Origin: Nocardioides mangrovicus
Lineage (GTDB): Bacteria > Actinomycetota > Actinomycetes > Propionibacteriales > Nocardioidaceae
NCBI RefSeq assembly: GCF_003674065.1
Contig: NZ_RDBE01000007.1
Location: 172,893-236,892 of the forward strand
DNA: 64,000 nucleotides
Reading direction: 5' to 3'
The translations under genes were made by a program, and so were the position numbers. This document shows positions 27,654 to 35,109 of the stretch, in pieces. Numbering within the stretch: the first letter of the stretch is position 1; the number at the start of each line of letters is the position of its first letter. Below the pieces are notes generated by a model that was not told the origin of the DNA, did not search any database, and saw nothing but the letters and a program-made list of their open reading frames with translations.

Positions 27654-28192
27654 TCCACGCGCACGCGCTGCCCCTCGCGCGTCACCTCCTGGAGGCGTAC
27701 GCGGGTCGAGGTCATCCGCCGCGGCAGCAGTGGCGCCCCGGCGCCGAGGAACACCGGGGTGAGGTCGAGGACGATCCGGTCGAGCAGACCGGCGTCGGCG
27801 TACTGCCCGACCAGGTCGCCGCCGCCGAGCAGCCAGACGTCGCGCCCGGCCGCCCCGGCCGCGACCGCCTCGTGGTGGTCGCTCACGGCGCCGGCGACGA
27901 AACGCAGGTCGACGCCCGGGATCGGCGGCAGCTCGCGGTGGCTGAACACCCAGGTGGGTCGCTCGCCGTAGCAGGCGTGCCACTTCTCCGGGTGCTCCAG
28001 GAGCCGCTCGTGGTCGAGCACCCACTCGTAGGTGGTGCGGCCCATCACGAGCGCGCCGACGTCGTCGAGGAAGCCGGCCATCGCCTCGGGGTCGCCGTCG
28101 GCCCCCGGCACCTCGAAGAGCCACTCCAAGGAGTTCTCCGCGTCGGCGATGAAGCCGTCGGCACTGGTGGCGGTGCGGTACACGACGTCCAT
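27626..28192 (-). CDS. Dihydrofolate reductase-like (RibD C-terminal domain) protein
   Basis: The 188-residue protein begins DVVYRTATSADGFIAD and has the ALVMGRTTYEW and WLLGGGDLVGQ motifs of the RibD-C/YwjB-type reductases. Its actual reaction is unknown. ATG 28192 is preceded by TAGCGT 7 bases upstream on the minus strand. The last 28 bases are antisense to the end of the mscS-like gene. Confidence 0.88.
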   Translation of the reverse strand: MDVVYRTATSADGFIADAENSLEWLFEVPGADGDPEAMAGFLDDVGALVMGRTTYEWVLDHERLLEHPEKWHACYGERPTWVFSHRELPPIPGVDLRFVAGAVSDHHEAVAAGAAGRDVWLLGGGDLVGQYADAGLLDRIVLDLTPVFLGAGAPLLPRRMTSTRVRLQEVTREGQRVRVDYRVGDPSS

Positions 28193-28263
28193 GCCCGGCA
28201 CGCTAGACACCCCCACCGACAACGCCGGCCCGGCTGTCGGCACCCGCCCGTAGACTCCGCGAC
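28193..28263. promoter_or_regulatory. Divergent leaderless-type promoters of dnaG and the reductase gene
   Basis: TAGACT at 28251-28256 ends 7 bases before the dnaG GTG, and TAGCGT on the minus strand (28205-28200) ends 7 bases before the reductase ATG. Both fit the -10 position of leaderless messages. No -35 elements are convincing. Confidence 0.45.
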
Positions 28264-30144
28264 GTGGCCGGTCGGATCCGTGAGGAGGACATCGCGGAGG
28301 TGCGCGAGAAGACGCGCATCGACGAGGTGATCAGCCAGTACGTGACCCTCCGCTCGGCCGGCGGCGGCTCGTCGAAGGGGCTGTGCCCCTTCCACGACGA
28401 GAAGACGCCGTCGTTCAACGTCAACCCGAGCCGGGGCTACTACCACTGCTTCGGCTGCGCCGAGGGCGGCGACGTCATCAGCTTCTTGATGAAGATCGAC
28501 GGCCTCTCCTTCACCGAGACCGTCGAGCGGCTGGCCGACTCCGTCGGGGTGCAGCTGCGCTACGAGGAGGGCGGCCCCGAGCGTCCCACCGGTGGCCCTC
28601 GCCGGCCCCGGCTGCTGGAGGCCCACAAGCTCGCGCAGGCCTACTACGCCGACCTGCTGGCCGCGCCCGAGGCGCTGGCCGCGCGGCAGTTCCTGGCCTC
28701 CCGCGGCTTCGACCAGGCGGCGGCGGAGACCTTCGGCGTCGGCTTCTCCCCGCGCGGCGGTGAGGACCTGCACCGCCACCTGCGGCAGTACTCCTTCACC
28801 GACGAGGAGCTGGTCACGGCCGGGCTCGTCGGCCAGTCCCAGCGCGGCGGCCACTACGACCGGTTCCGCGGCCGGCTGATGTGGCCCATCCGCGACACCA
28901 GCGGCGCCACCATCGGCTTCGGCGCGCGCCGGATCTTCGACGACGACCGGATCGAGGCCAAGTACCTCAACACCCCCGAGACGCCGATCTACAAGAAGAG
29001 CCAGGTGCTCTACGGCGTCGACCTGGCCCGGCAGGCCATCTCGCGCACCAGCCAGGCCGTGGTCGTCGAGGGCTACACCGACGTGATGGCCTGCCACCTC
29101 TCCGGCGTGCAGACCGCCGTGGCCTCGTGCGGCACGGCCTTCGGTGAGGAGCACACGCGGCTGCTGCGCCGGCTGCTGCACGACCACGAGGAGTTCCGCG
29201 GCGAGGTGATCTTCACCTTCGACGGCGACCAGGCCGGCCAGGACGCCGCGATGAAGGCCTTCGGCGGCGACCAGCGCTTCGTGTCCCAGACCTACGTCGC
29301 GGTCGAGCCCGACGGCCTGGACCCCTGCGATCTGCGCCTGCAGAAGGGCGAGGAGGCCGTGCGCGAGCTCGTTGCCCGCCGCCAGCCGCTGTACCGCTTC
29401 GTGCTGGGCAACGTCGTGCGCCGCTTCGACCTCGACCGGGCCGACGGCCGGGTCGACGCGCTGCGCGAGGGCGCCAAGCTGGTCACCTCCATCCGCGACC
29501 GCTCCAAGGTCGACGCCTTCGTCCGCGAGCTGGCCGGCATGGTGGGCATCGACCCCGACGACGCCCGGCGCGAGGTCCGCCGCATCACCGACCGCCGCTC
29601 GCACCGCGGTCCCGGCGCCGACCTGCCCTCGCCGCGGCCCGCCTCCCGCCCCGACGACGGCGGGCTGCCCACGCCCGACCCGCGCGACCCGCGGCTCGCC
29701 ATCGAGCGCGAGACCCTCAAGCTGCTGCTGCAGCACCCGCACCTGGTGGCGCCGGCGGCCGGCGACATCGACGCCGACGACTTCCGCCACCCGGCCCACC
29801 GCGCGCTGTGGGAGATCGTCACGCGGCTGGGCGGACCGGCGGCGGCCCGGCCCTCGTGGGTGGCCGACCTGGCCGCGGCCACCCAGGAGCCGGTGCTCCG
29901 CGGGCTGATCAGCTCCCTGGCGGTGGAGCCGATCAACGCCGCCCGTGAGCCCGACACGGGCTACGCCGCCCAGCACGTCTACCGCCTCCAGGAGCTCACC
30001 GTGCAGCGGCGGATCGCCGACCTGAAGTCGCGGCTGCAGCGCTCCACGCCCGGCGACGCGGAGTACAACCGCACCTTCGGTGAGCTCGTCGCGCTCGAGC
30101 AGCAGCGCCGCAGCCTGCGCGAGCTGGCGGTCGGCGGCGCCTGA
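28264..30144 (+). CDS. dnaG: DNA primase
   Basis: The 626-residue protein has the CHC2-type zinc finger (CPFHDEKTPSF then YHCFGC) near residues 40-65, the RNA polymerase-like core with Toprim motifs (VVVEGYTDVMA and FTFDGDQAGQDAA), and a C-terminal helicase-interaction domain. It synthesises Okazaki primers. The GTG start is supported by the -10 position. The TGA stop overlaps the next ATG (TGATG). Confidence 0.97.
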   Translation: MAGRIREEDIAEVREKTRIDEVISQYVTLRSAGGGSSKGLCPFHDEKTPSFNVNPSRGYYHCFGCAEGGDVISFLMKIDGLSFTETVERLADSVGVQLRYEEGGPERPTGGPRRPRLLEAHKLAQAYYADLLAAPEALAARQFLASRGFDQAAAETFGVGFSPRGGEDLHRHLRQYSFTDEELVTAGLVGQSQRGGHYDRFRGRLMWPIRDTSGATIGFGARRIFDDDRIEAKYLNTPETPIYKKSQVLYGVDLARQAISRTSQAVVVEGYTDVMACHLSGVQTAVASCGTAFGEEHTRLLRRLLHDHEEFRGEVIFTFDGDQAGQDAAMKAFGGDQRFVSQTYVAVEPDGLDPCDLRLQKGEEAVRELVARRQPLYRFVLGNVVRRFDLDRADGRVDALREGAKLVTSIRDRSKVDAFVRELAGMVGIDPDDARREVRRITDRRSHRGPGADLPSPRPASRPDDGGLPTPDPRDPRLAIERETLKLLLQHPHLVAPAAGDIDADDFRHPAHRALWEIVTRLGGPAAARPSWVADLAAATQEPVLRGLISSLAVEPINAAREPDTGYAAQHVYRLQELTVQRRIADLKSRLQRSTPGDAEYNRTFGELVALEQQRRSLRELAVGGA

Positions 30145-30665
30145 TGCGGTTGTCGCTACGAGCCGGCCACGCGCCGGAGGAGGTCCTCACCCGTCTGCAG
30201 CTGGCGCGCGGCGAGCGCGTGCTCGCCGCCGCCGAGGCCACCGCGGTGTGGCTGCTCGGCACCCGGCTGGCCCTCTACGTGGTCGCGCCGCACGAGGTGC
30301 AGCGGATCGGCTGGGAGCAGGTCGAGCACGCCGGCTGGGACGCCGAGGCCGACCTGCTGGTCGTCGCGGAGGTGGGGGAGTGGGGTCACCCGCGGCCGGT
30401 GCACCGGTTCGGTCTCGCCGAGCAGCAGGAGCGCCCGGGCCGGCTGCTCGACCTGCTGCGCGAGCGGGTCAGCGCCAGCGTCCTGCTGCAGCGGCGCGTC
30501 CCCATCGGCGAGAACGGCCTCGGCGTCACCCTGCACGCCCGTCGTGCGCCGGGCGACGGTCGGATCGGCTGGTTCGTCACCTACGACGACGGCCTGGACC
30601 CCGACGTCGTCCGCCCACAGGTCGAGGCTGCGCTGGCCGCGGCGAGGACCGACGTCGAGCCCTGA
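30144..30665 (+). CDS. Conserved hypothetical protein downstream of dnaG
   Basis: The 173-residue soluble protein overlaps dnaG by one base. It shows a short-strand pattern (VLAAAEATAVWLLGTRLALYVV) and an internal LLQRRVPIGENGLGVTLHARR. It has no signal peptide or membrane segment. Actinobacteria commonly have a small conserved gene in this place, of unknown function; a PH-like beta fold is only a guess. Confidence 0.7.
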   Translation: MRLSLRAGHAPEEVLTRLQLARGERVLAAAEATAVWLLGTRLALYVVAPHEVQRIGWEQVEHAGWDAEADLLVVAEVGEWGHPRPVHRFGLAEQQERPGRLLDLLRERVSASVLLQRRVPIGENGLGVTLHARRAPGDGRIGWFVTYDDGLDPDVVRPQVEAALAAARTDVEP

Positions 30666-30742
30666 GGCGACCTGGGCGACACCGGTGCGCTGGTTTCGTC
30701 CCAGGCCGCCGGCCTTGCTACGCTTGCTGTCGCTTCGTGCGA

Positions 30743-30815
30743 TCCCCTGTAGCTCAATTGGCAGAGCATTCGGCTGTTAACCGGAGGGTTGCTGGTTCGA
30801 GTCCAGCCGGGGGAG
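30743..30815 (+). tRNA. tRNA-Asn (GTT)
   Basis: The full cloverleaf can be drawn. The acceptor TCCCCTG pairs with CGGGGGA (30808-30814), GCTC begins the D arm, the anticodon loop CTGTTAA carries GTT at 30776-30778, and the T arm is GCTGG-TTCGAGT-CCAGC. The discriminator is G at 30815 and CCA is not encoded. TACGCT at 30719-30724 is a possible -10 element. The minus-strand DUF1003 gene runs into the 3' half. Confidence 0.95.
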
Positions 30816-31283
30816 CTTCTCGTTCTCGGTGCCCTGATCGGGCTGCCCGCCCTGCTCGGGCTGCCCGCCCTGCTCGGGCTGCCCGCCCTGCTCGATCAGC
30901 CGCCGGTGCAGCTCCTGGGTGAGCCGCTGGATCTCCTGGGTGATCTCGGTGTTCGTGTGCAGCTCGGTCTCCTGCTCGCGGAACTCCCGCTCGGACTTGG
31001 CGTCGTCGAAGGCCGCCGAGCGGTTCTGGGCGATCATCACGAAGGTCGAGAGGAAGATCGCCTCCAGCGACACCACCAGCGTCAGCGTCGGCCACGGACT
31101 CTTCTCCACGACCAGCATCCACACCCCGAACAGCACGATGTGCAGGTACACGAACGCCATCGAGCCGGCGAACCTGGTGATCGCGTCGGCTACCCGGTTC
31201 TGGATGCTCTCGGCGCGCCGCTGGGCGAACTCGACGGCCACCGGCAGGTGCGAGTGCGAGGGTTTTCCGGGTGCGTCGGCCAT
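30777..31283 (-). CDS. DUF1003 family membrane protein
   Basis: The 168-residue protein has two transmembrane helices (about residues 38-58 and 66-88: FVYLHIVLFGVWMLV, then TLVVSLEAIFLSTFVMIAQNR), the DUF1003 core, followed by a coiled coil. A repetitive tail made of EQGGQP units comes next. The reading frame then continues into the antisense strand of tRNA-Asn, so the last ten or so residues (RLDSNQQPSG) are encoded by the tRNA complement. The ATG at 31283 is preceded by TAGGCT 6 bases upstream. Confidence 0.85.
   Translation of the reverse strand: MADAPGKPSHSHLPVAVEFAQRRAESIQNRVADAITRFAGSMAFVYLHIVLFGVWMLVVEKSPWPTLTLVVSLEAIFLSTFVMIAQNRSAAFDDAKSEREFREQETELHTNTEITQEIQRLTQELHRRLIEQGGQPEQGGQPEQGGQPDQGTENEKLPRLDSNQQPSG
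30839..30892. repeat. Three tandem 18-bp repeats in the DUF1003 gene
   Basis: The unit CGGGCTGCCCGCCCTGCT occurs three times exactly (30839, 30857 and 30875). It encodes the six-residue EQGGQP repeat on the minus strand. It is an in-frame minisatellite with no spacers, so it is not a CRISPR array. Confidence 0.85.
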
Positions 31284-31306
31284 GGCCGGAGCCTAGGCTC
31301 CGGCGG
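31284..31306. promoter_or_regulatory. Overlapping divergent -10 elements in a 23-base spacer
   Basis: The palindrome AGCCTAGGCT (31290-31299) supplies TAGGCT on each strand. On the plus strand it ends 7 bases before the phosphotransferase ATG, and on the minus strand 6 bases before the DUF1003 ATG. Both genes would be leaderless, and polymerase could occupy only one promoter at a time. Confidence 0.6.
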
Positions 31307-32308
31307 ATGCGAGTGGACCCGACGCGCTGGTCGACGCCCGGCTTCGCCGAGGAGCTGCGCGGCTTCGTCGAGGCCGCCGTCGGACCCGTCGACCTGGAGC
31401 AGGTCAAGCTGCAGCCGTGGTCGTCGGTGTGGCGGGCCACCGCCTCCGACGGCGCGGTCTACTGGGCCAAGCAGAACTGCGGCTCCTCGGCCTTCGAGGG
31501 CGAGCTGCTCGTGCTCCTCGACCGGCTGGTGCCGGGGAGGGTGCTGCCGGTCGTCGCCGTCGACGAGGGCTCCGGACTGCTGCTGAGCCCTGACCAGGGC
31601 GACGTCCTCGGCTTCGAGCACGACGACCTCGACGTCTGGACCCGCATCGTGGGCGAGTGGGCGCAGCTGCAGCGCGACACCGCGCCCTTCGTCGGCGAGA
31701 TCGCCACGGCCGGCGTCGAGGCCATGCCACTCGCCGAGACGCTCGCCTGGGTGCGCGAGAGCGTCGGCGTGCTCACCGGGCTCGCGGCCGACGACCCGCG
31801 ACGGTTGGGGGATCGGGCAGCGGCTCGCATCCTGGAGTGCCTGCCCGCGGTGGCCGCGGCCGTCGACGTCGTCGGCGCCCTGGGGCTGCCGCCCTGCCTG
31901 GTGCACAACGACCTGCACGGCAACAACGTCTTCGCCACCATCGACGACCGCCCGCTGCGGTTCTTCGACCTCGGCGACGCCGTGGTCGCCTCACCCACCG
32001 TCGACCTGCTCGTCCCGCTCGGCGGCCTGGCCGACGTACTGACCTGCGAACGCGACGACCCCCGGCTTTGGCGCGTGGCGCAGGCCTGGATCGGGGCCTG
32101 GGACGACGTCGCCCCCGCCGCCGCCCTGCGCGCCGCGATGCCCGCCGCGATGCGGCTGGCCCGGCTGGGCCGCGTCGAAGCCTGGCTGCGCATGGTGCTG
32201 GCCGGCGGCGTCGTCGTCGACGACGAGATCGCCGGGCTCGGCGCCCAGTGGCTCGGCACGCTGCCCGACCCGCCGCTGCTGGACACTAGGCTGCCCGCGG
32301 GGCGGTAG
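31307..32308 (+). CDS. Aminoglycoside phosphotransferase-family kinase
   Basis: The 333-residue protein has the APH/choline-kinase catalytic loop LVHNDLHGNNVF (about residue 205) and the metal-binding Asp in RFFDLGDAVV. The substrate is unknown; the family also covers sugar, choline and antibiotic kinases, so resistance should not be assumed. ATG 31307 fits the leaderless -10. The last three codons overlap the tRNA gene at 32299: the TAG stop is formed by tRNA positions 8-10. Confidence 0.82.
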   Translation: MRVDPTRWSTPGFAEELRGFVEAAVGPVDLEQVKLQPWSSVWRATASDGAVYWAKQNCGSSAFEGELLVLLDRLVPGRVLPVVAVDEGSGLLLSPDQGDVLGFEHDDLDVWTRIVGEWAQLQRDTAPFVGEIATAGVEAMPLAETLAWVRESVGVLTGLAADDPRRLGDRAAARILECLPAVAAAVDVVGALGLPPCLVHNDLHGNNVFATIDDRPLRFFDLGDAVVASPTVDLLVPLGGLADVLTCERDDPRLWRVAQAWIGAWDDVAPAAALRAAMPAAMRLARLGRVEAWLRMVLAGGVVVDDEIAGLGAQWLGTLPDPPLLDTRLPAGR

Positions 32309-32375
32309 CTCAGTCGGTTAGAGCAAGGGACTCATAATCCCTGGGTCGTGGGTTCAAGCCCCACCCGCCCTACCA
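32299..32375 (+). tRNA. tRNA-Met (CAT), element-supplied 3' end
   Basis: The acceptor GGGGCGG pairs with CCGCCCT (32365-32371), leaving a G1-U72 wobble. The anticodon loop CTCATAA holds CAT at 32333-32335, the T arm is GTGGG-TTCAAGC-CCCAC, the discriminator is A, and CCA is encoded (32373-32375). It is not the initiator (no C1-A72 mismatch, no GGG/CCC anticodon stem). It is probably elongator Met, though tRNA-Ile2 (CAT with lysidine) cannot be excluded. TAGGCT at 32287-32292 places transcription start at or next to the mature 5' end. It is the integration site of the element. Confidence 0.9.
32331..32370 (+). repeat. Left attachment core (attL), inside tRNA-Met
   Basis: This 40-base sequence, from the first base of the anticodon loop to position 71 of the tRNA, is identical to 40081-40120. 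Bases on either side differ (A against C before it, T against C after it), which fixes the core length. Confidence 0.92.
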
Positions 32376-32425
32376 CTCGACGTCGCCGGCTACTCGGTGC
32401 GTCTGGTTGAGGGCGGTGAGGTCGC

Positions 32426-32797
32426 GTGAGCCCGGACGTTGAGACGCGTCGGCGCTGGGCGGCGCGGATGCTGGCTCGCTGCACTGTGCCGGCACCGACG
32501 TACGGCTCACGGGAGTTCAACAGCCTGCCGGACGGTGATGTGCGGCGGGTGGCTGCGGTGGTGCGTGCCGCGGAGGCGTGGGCGCGTTGCGGGGACGAGC
32601 TGGTGGAGTCGCTGCACGCCGAGCTCGAGCTCGCGCGTGAAGCTCACAAGCGCGCCGAGGACGCCGAGTATCTGGCCCGGGCGGCTGAGCACCGTGACAG
32701 CTGGCGCCACCTCGGTGTGGTGCGCGGCCAAGCGTTCGCCGATACCGAGGAGTTCATCTCTGGCCGGCAAAACCCCGACCAGGGGAGGCCGGCATGA
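32426..32797 (+). CDS. DUF2742-like phage protein
   Basis: The 123-residue protein has the arrangement seen in DUF2742 proteins of mycobacterial prophage-like elements: a YGSREFNSLPDGDVRRVAAV segment followed by AAEAWARCGDEL and a helical tail. In such elements this gene sits next to the primase gene, as it does here with an ATGA overlap. GTG 32426 is the start. It is the first gene after the left attachment site. Function is unknown. Confidence 0.65.
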   Translation: MSPDVETRRRWAARMLARCTVPAPTYGSREFNSLPDGDVRRVAAVVRAAEAWARCGDELVESLHAELELAREAHKRAEDAEYLARAAEHRDSWRHLGVVRGQAFADTEEFISGRQNPDQGRPA

Positions 32798-33572
32798 GCG
32801 AGGCCATGAGCGAGATGAGCGAGTGGGCGCTGGGCGGTGCGTGGTCGGAGGACCTGGTGCCGGTGCGGGAGGAGCATCGCGGACAGCTGCGGTTCGCCGA
32901 GCGCTTCACCCGCGCCTATGACGGTCGGCTGCTGCACGTTCACGGGATCGCTGGCACAGCTGGGACGGATGCCGGTGGGCCGAGTGCGTCGACGGCGAGG
33001 AGCACCGAGCGGTCATCGGACTGGTCAAGGCCGCGCTGGGGGAGATGCCCAACCTTGGCCACGACGACCGCAAGGCACTGCTCCAGGACATTGGGAAGGT
33101 CGAGTCTGCGGCCGGTGTGAACGGGACCTTGGAGCTGGCCTCGACGATGCACCCCTGCACGCTGAGCGCAGCTCGGCTCGATGCCAACCCTTATCTGCTG
33201 AACACCGTCGACGGCACGGTCGACCTCAAGGACGGCTCGGTCCGCGATCCGTGGCCCGGTGACCACCTGTCGAAGGCGACGGTTGCTCGGTTCGACCCCC
33301 TGGCGCGCTCGGAGGAGTTCGACCGGTTCCTCGAGCAGACCCAGCCCGATCCTCAGATGCGGGCGTTCTTGGCCCGCTCGCTGGGCTCGGCGCTGCTGGG
33401 CGTGGTCCGCGACCACGTGTTGCTCATCTGGTTCGGTCGCGGCGCCAACGGCAAGGGCACGCTGAGAGACGCGGTCGCTCACGCGCTGGGGGAGTACGCG
33501 ATCGAGGTGCCGGCCGACCTGCTTCTCCAGTCCAAGCACAACCCACACCGCTGGGCACCGGCAAAGGCATGA
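32794..33572 (+). pseudogene. P4/D5-type phage primase-helicase, frameshifted and truncated
   Basis: The start (MSEAMSEMSEW...LRFAERFTRAYDGRLLHVHGI) is in one frame. The expected continuation GWHSWDGCRWAECVDGEE, and everything to 33572, is in another. A single missing base at about 32950 (ATCGCTGG for ATCGGCTGG) explains the shift. The D5_N-type region and Walker A (FGRGANGKGT) are present, but the protein stops about 40 residues after the Walker A instead of continuing through the helicase domain. It is therefore broken twice. Intact homologues prime element replication. Confidence 0.82.
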
Positions 33573-33681
33573 CCCAACCCCGACCCGATGAGACGCGGGG
33601 ATACCGGCGCAAGACGACTAGCCGGGTTCTTGGACCGTCTCCGGATCCAGTGTGAGCGGACACACTACCTCCGCAGGTCCC

Positions 33682-33837
33682 ATGCCCCATGCGACCGATT
33701 GGCGTTCTGGCCCAAAGATCCAAGAAGCAAAGCCCATTCAGTCATCCTCTTATGTCGACGAACGTGGTGTCTTGAGCATCCACTGGCACGCGCAGAGCGG
33801 GACCGTCATCGTGCGACTCGAGGCCGGCGACCATTAA
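33682..33837 (+). CDS. Possible small protein, 51 aa
   Basis: An ATG at 33682 opens 51 residues ending GTVIVRLEAGDH. The second half (VDERGVLSIHWHAQSG, then the end just given) reads like a beta hairpin. There is no recognised family and no strong ribosome site. It lies just after the truncation point of the primase, so it may equally be a gene fragment. Confidence 0.3.
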   Translation: MPHATDWRSGPKIQEAKPIQSSSYVDERGVLSIHWHAQSGTVIVRLEAGDH

Positions 33838-33857
33838 ACCGTCCTACCATTGTGGCC

Positions 33858-34067
33858 GTGAGCGAGAAGGGATGGCGCACGGTCGAGGTCATCGCGACCC
33901 CGCTAGCGTCTCTCCTTTGGCTCGTCGTCTGCGTGGGAACCATCGGCCACGTGTCTGGTCCGCTTACTGCGCTGCTCTGGCTCTCCGGGCCGTTGTGGGT
34001 CACCTTCCCCGGAACAGTCATCCCCCGTGTTCGCTGGCGACTTGAGCCGCGACGGCAGGCGACGTGA
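33858..34067 (+). CDS. Small two-helix membrane protein, 69 aa
   Basis: The GTG at 33858 gives 69 residues with two hydrophobic segments separated by HVSGP and a basic C-terminus. TACCAT at 33845-33850 ends 7 bases before the start, matching a leaderless -10. An alternative GTG lies two codons upstream. No family is recognised; small membrane proteins of this kind are frequent in actinobacterial integrative elements. Confidence 0.5.
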   Translation: MSEKGWRTVEVIATPLASLLWLVVCVGTIGHVSGPLTALLWLSGPLWVTFPGTVIPRVRWRLEPRRQAT

Positions 34068-34190
34068 CACCGTTTCGAAACGCACGCCGCCTCGCTCGTC
34101 GTCGTGCGCGGCGCGGTCAGGGTCGGGCTGCCTGATGGCAGGTGCGCTCCCGCACCCCTCTGACCCGCGGGAGTGACCCAACCTGCCGAG

Positions 34191-34385
34191 TCAGCCGCGT
34201 CTTAGGCGCCAAGCCCGCAGCGTCGCCCAGATCGCCCCCACAATGAGCGCAAGCTCGATCACTATCTCGTCTGTGCCCATCGCGGCGCCGACGAGTTGCA
34301 CCCACCCCACGGCCAGCACCCACAGCAACACTGCGACGAAGCCTGCACGCTTGCTAGCGGGCGCCACATAGGCGTTCCTAGCCAT
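34191..34385 (-). CDS. Small two-helix membrane protein, 64 aa
   Basis: The ATG at 34385 gives 64 residues (MARNAYVAPASKRAG, then two hydrophobic stretches, ending LRAWRLRRG). It is divergent from the HTH gene at 34502, and the spacer between them holds an 11-bp direct repeat. No family is recognised. Confidence 0.5.
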   Translation of the reverse strand: MARNAYVAPASKRAGFVAVLLWVLAVGWVQLVGAAMGTDEIVIELALIVGAIWATLRAWRLRRG

Positions 34386-34394
34386 CGAAGCCTC

Positions 34395-34430
34395 CAGTGA
34401 TTGAGGCCACAAGTGTCCTCAGTGATTGAG
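34395..34430. promoter_or_regulatory. Two 11-bp direct repeats in a divergent spacer
   Basis: CAGTGATTGAG occurs at 34395-34405 and 34420-34430, start to start 25 bases apart, about two and a half helical turns. The repeats lie between the small membrane gene and the excisionase-like HTH gene. Direct repeats of this size are typical binding sites for excisionases or element repressors, which is an inference. Confidence 0.45.
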
Positions 34431-34501
34431 CAAACCGCCAACGACGGTCGCCGACGCGAAGTCTGACCACGACGGCACGTCGCGCAGCCTAGGCTGCCGC
34501 C

Positions 34502-34678
34502 ATGCCCGACGAGCCCAACCCGCTCGCATTCCTAACCCTCGACGCCGTCGCCGAGAAGCTCGCTACCTCGCGCACCCAGGTCTACGCGCTGGTGCGTCGC
34601 GGTGAGGTGCGGTCGACGACGATGGGCGGTCGAGAACCCATTTGTGGTGTCGCAGGCGTCGAAGGAACGGGCCTTTGA
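34502..34678 (+). CDS. Excisionase/MerR-like HTH protein, probably frameshifted
   Basis: The 58-residue product begins with a helix-turn-helix (LTLDAVAEKLATSRTQVYAL, then VRRGEVRSTTMGG), the helix and wing pattern of AlpA/Xis-type DNA-binding proteins. After GGR the sequence becomes unlike the family. In the -1 frame the DNA reads AVENPFVVSQASKERAF before a TGA at 34686, which looks more protein-like, so a one-base change near 34625-34635 is suspected. TAGGCT 6 bases before the ATG suggests a leaderless mRNA. It would be the natural repressor or excision factor of the element. Confidence 0.6.
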   Translation: MPDEPNPLAFLTLDAVAEKLATSRTQVYALVRRGEVRSTTMGGREPICGVAGVEGTGL

Positions 34679-35046
34679 CCAAGGGTGACCCGTCGCCTTG
34701 GTGGGAGTTGCTGCCGTTTCACCCCGGCGATGACGACGTCCGGGTGGCACGCGGTCGCTGGGTCTTCTGGATTCGCGGCGTCCGAGCTCGGCAATCGCTG
34801 CGAGTGGACGTGCCGCTGGTCGGTCTAGGTCCGGTCGACGTCGTTGGTTATGTGCTCGCTCGCCTGGCTTCGAGGGGATGGCGCGCATCGAAGCCAGGGT
34901 GGAAGGTCGGGGTGCTACGGGGTCGGAACACCGTTTGGGGCGGGAGGCTTCGGGTGGTCCACGAGGAAGCGTTGCCGTCCAGGGAGCAGCTCAGCGCCGT
35001 CATCGACAACTTGGCTGGGCGCGTGCACCGAGGTGACTTCGACTGA
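34675..35046 (+). CDS. Hypothetical protein, 123 aa
   Basis: A TTG at 34675 overlapping the HTH stop (TTGA) gives TKGDPSPWWELLPFHPGDDD, then VRVARGRWVFWIRG and alternating strands and helices. It is Trp- and Arg-rich with no membrane segment. No family is recognised. If the HTH gene is frameshifted, the true start could differ. Confidence 0.5.
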   Translation: MTKGDPSPWWELLPFHPGDDDVRVARGRWVFWIRGVRARQSLRVDVPLVGLGPVDVVGYVLARLASRGWRASKPGWKVGVLRGRNTVWGGRLRVVHEEALPSREQLSAVIDNLAGRVHRGDFD

Positions 35047-35109
35047 CCGTCGGGGTCAGTCGCCCCCAAGCCGCTGGGATCCCCGGCGTAGAAGGCTACC
35101 GTCGGAACC

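Noticed and set aside
30839-30892. Short regular repeats that could suggest a CRISPR array
   Set aside because: Units are 18 bp with no spacers and encode an in-frame peptide repeat in the DUF1003 gene.
31307-32308. Antibiotic resistance gene
   Set aside because: The APH fold is shared with many housekeeping kinases; there is no sequence feature tying it to aminoglycosides.
33588-33857. N-terminal extension of the 69-residue membrane protein
   Set aside because: The upstream frame is Arg-rich and low quality, while a -10 motif sits just before GTG 33858.
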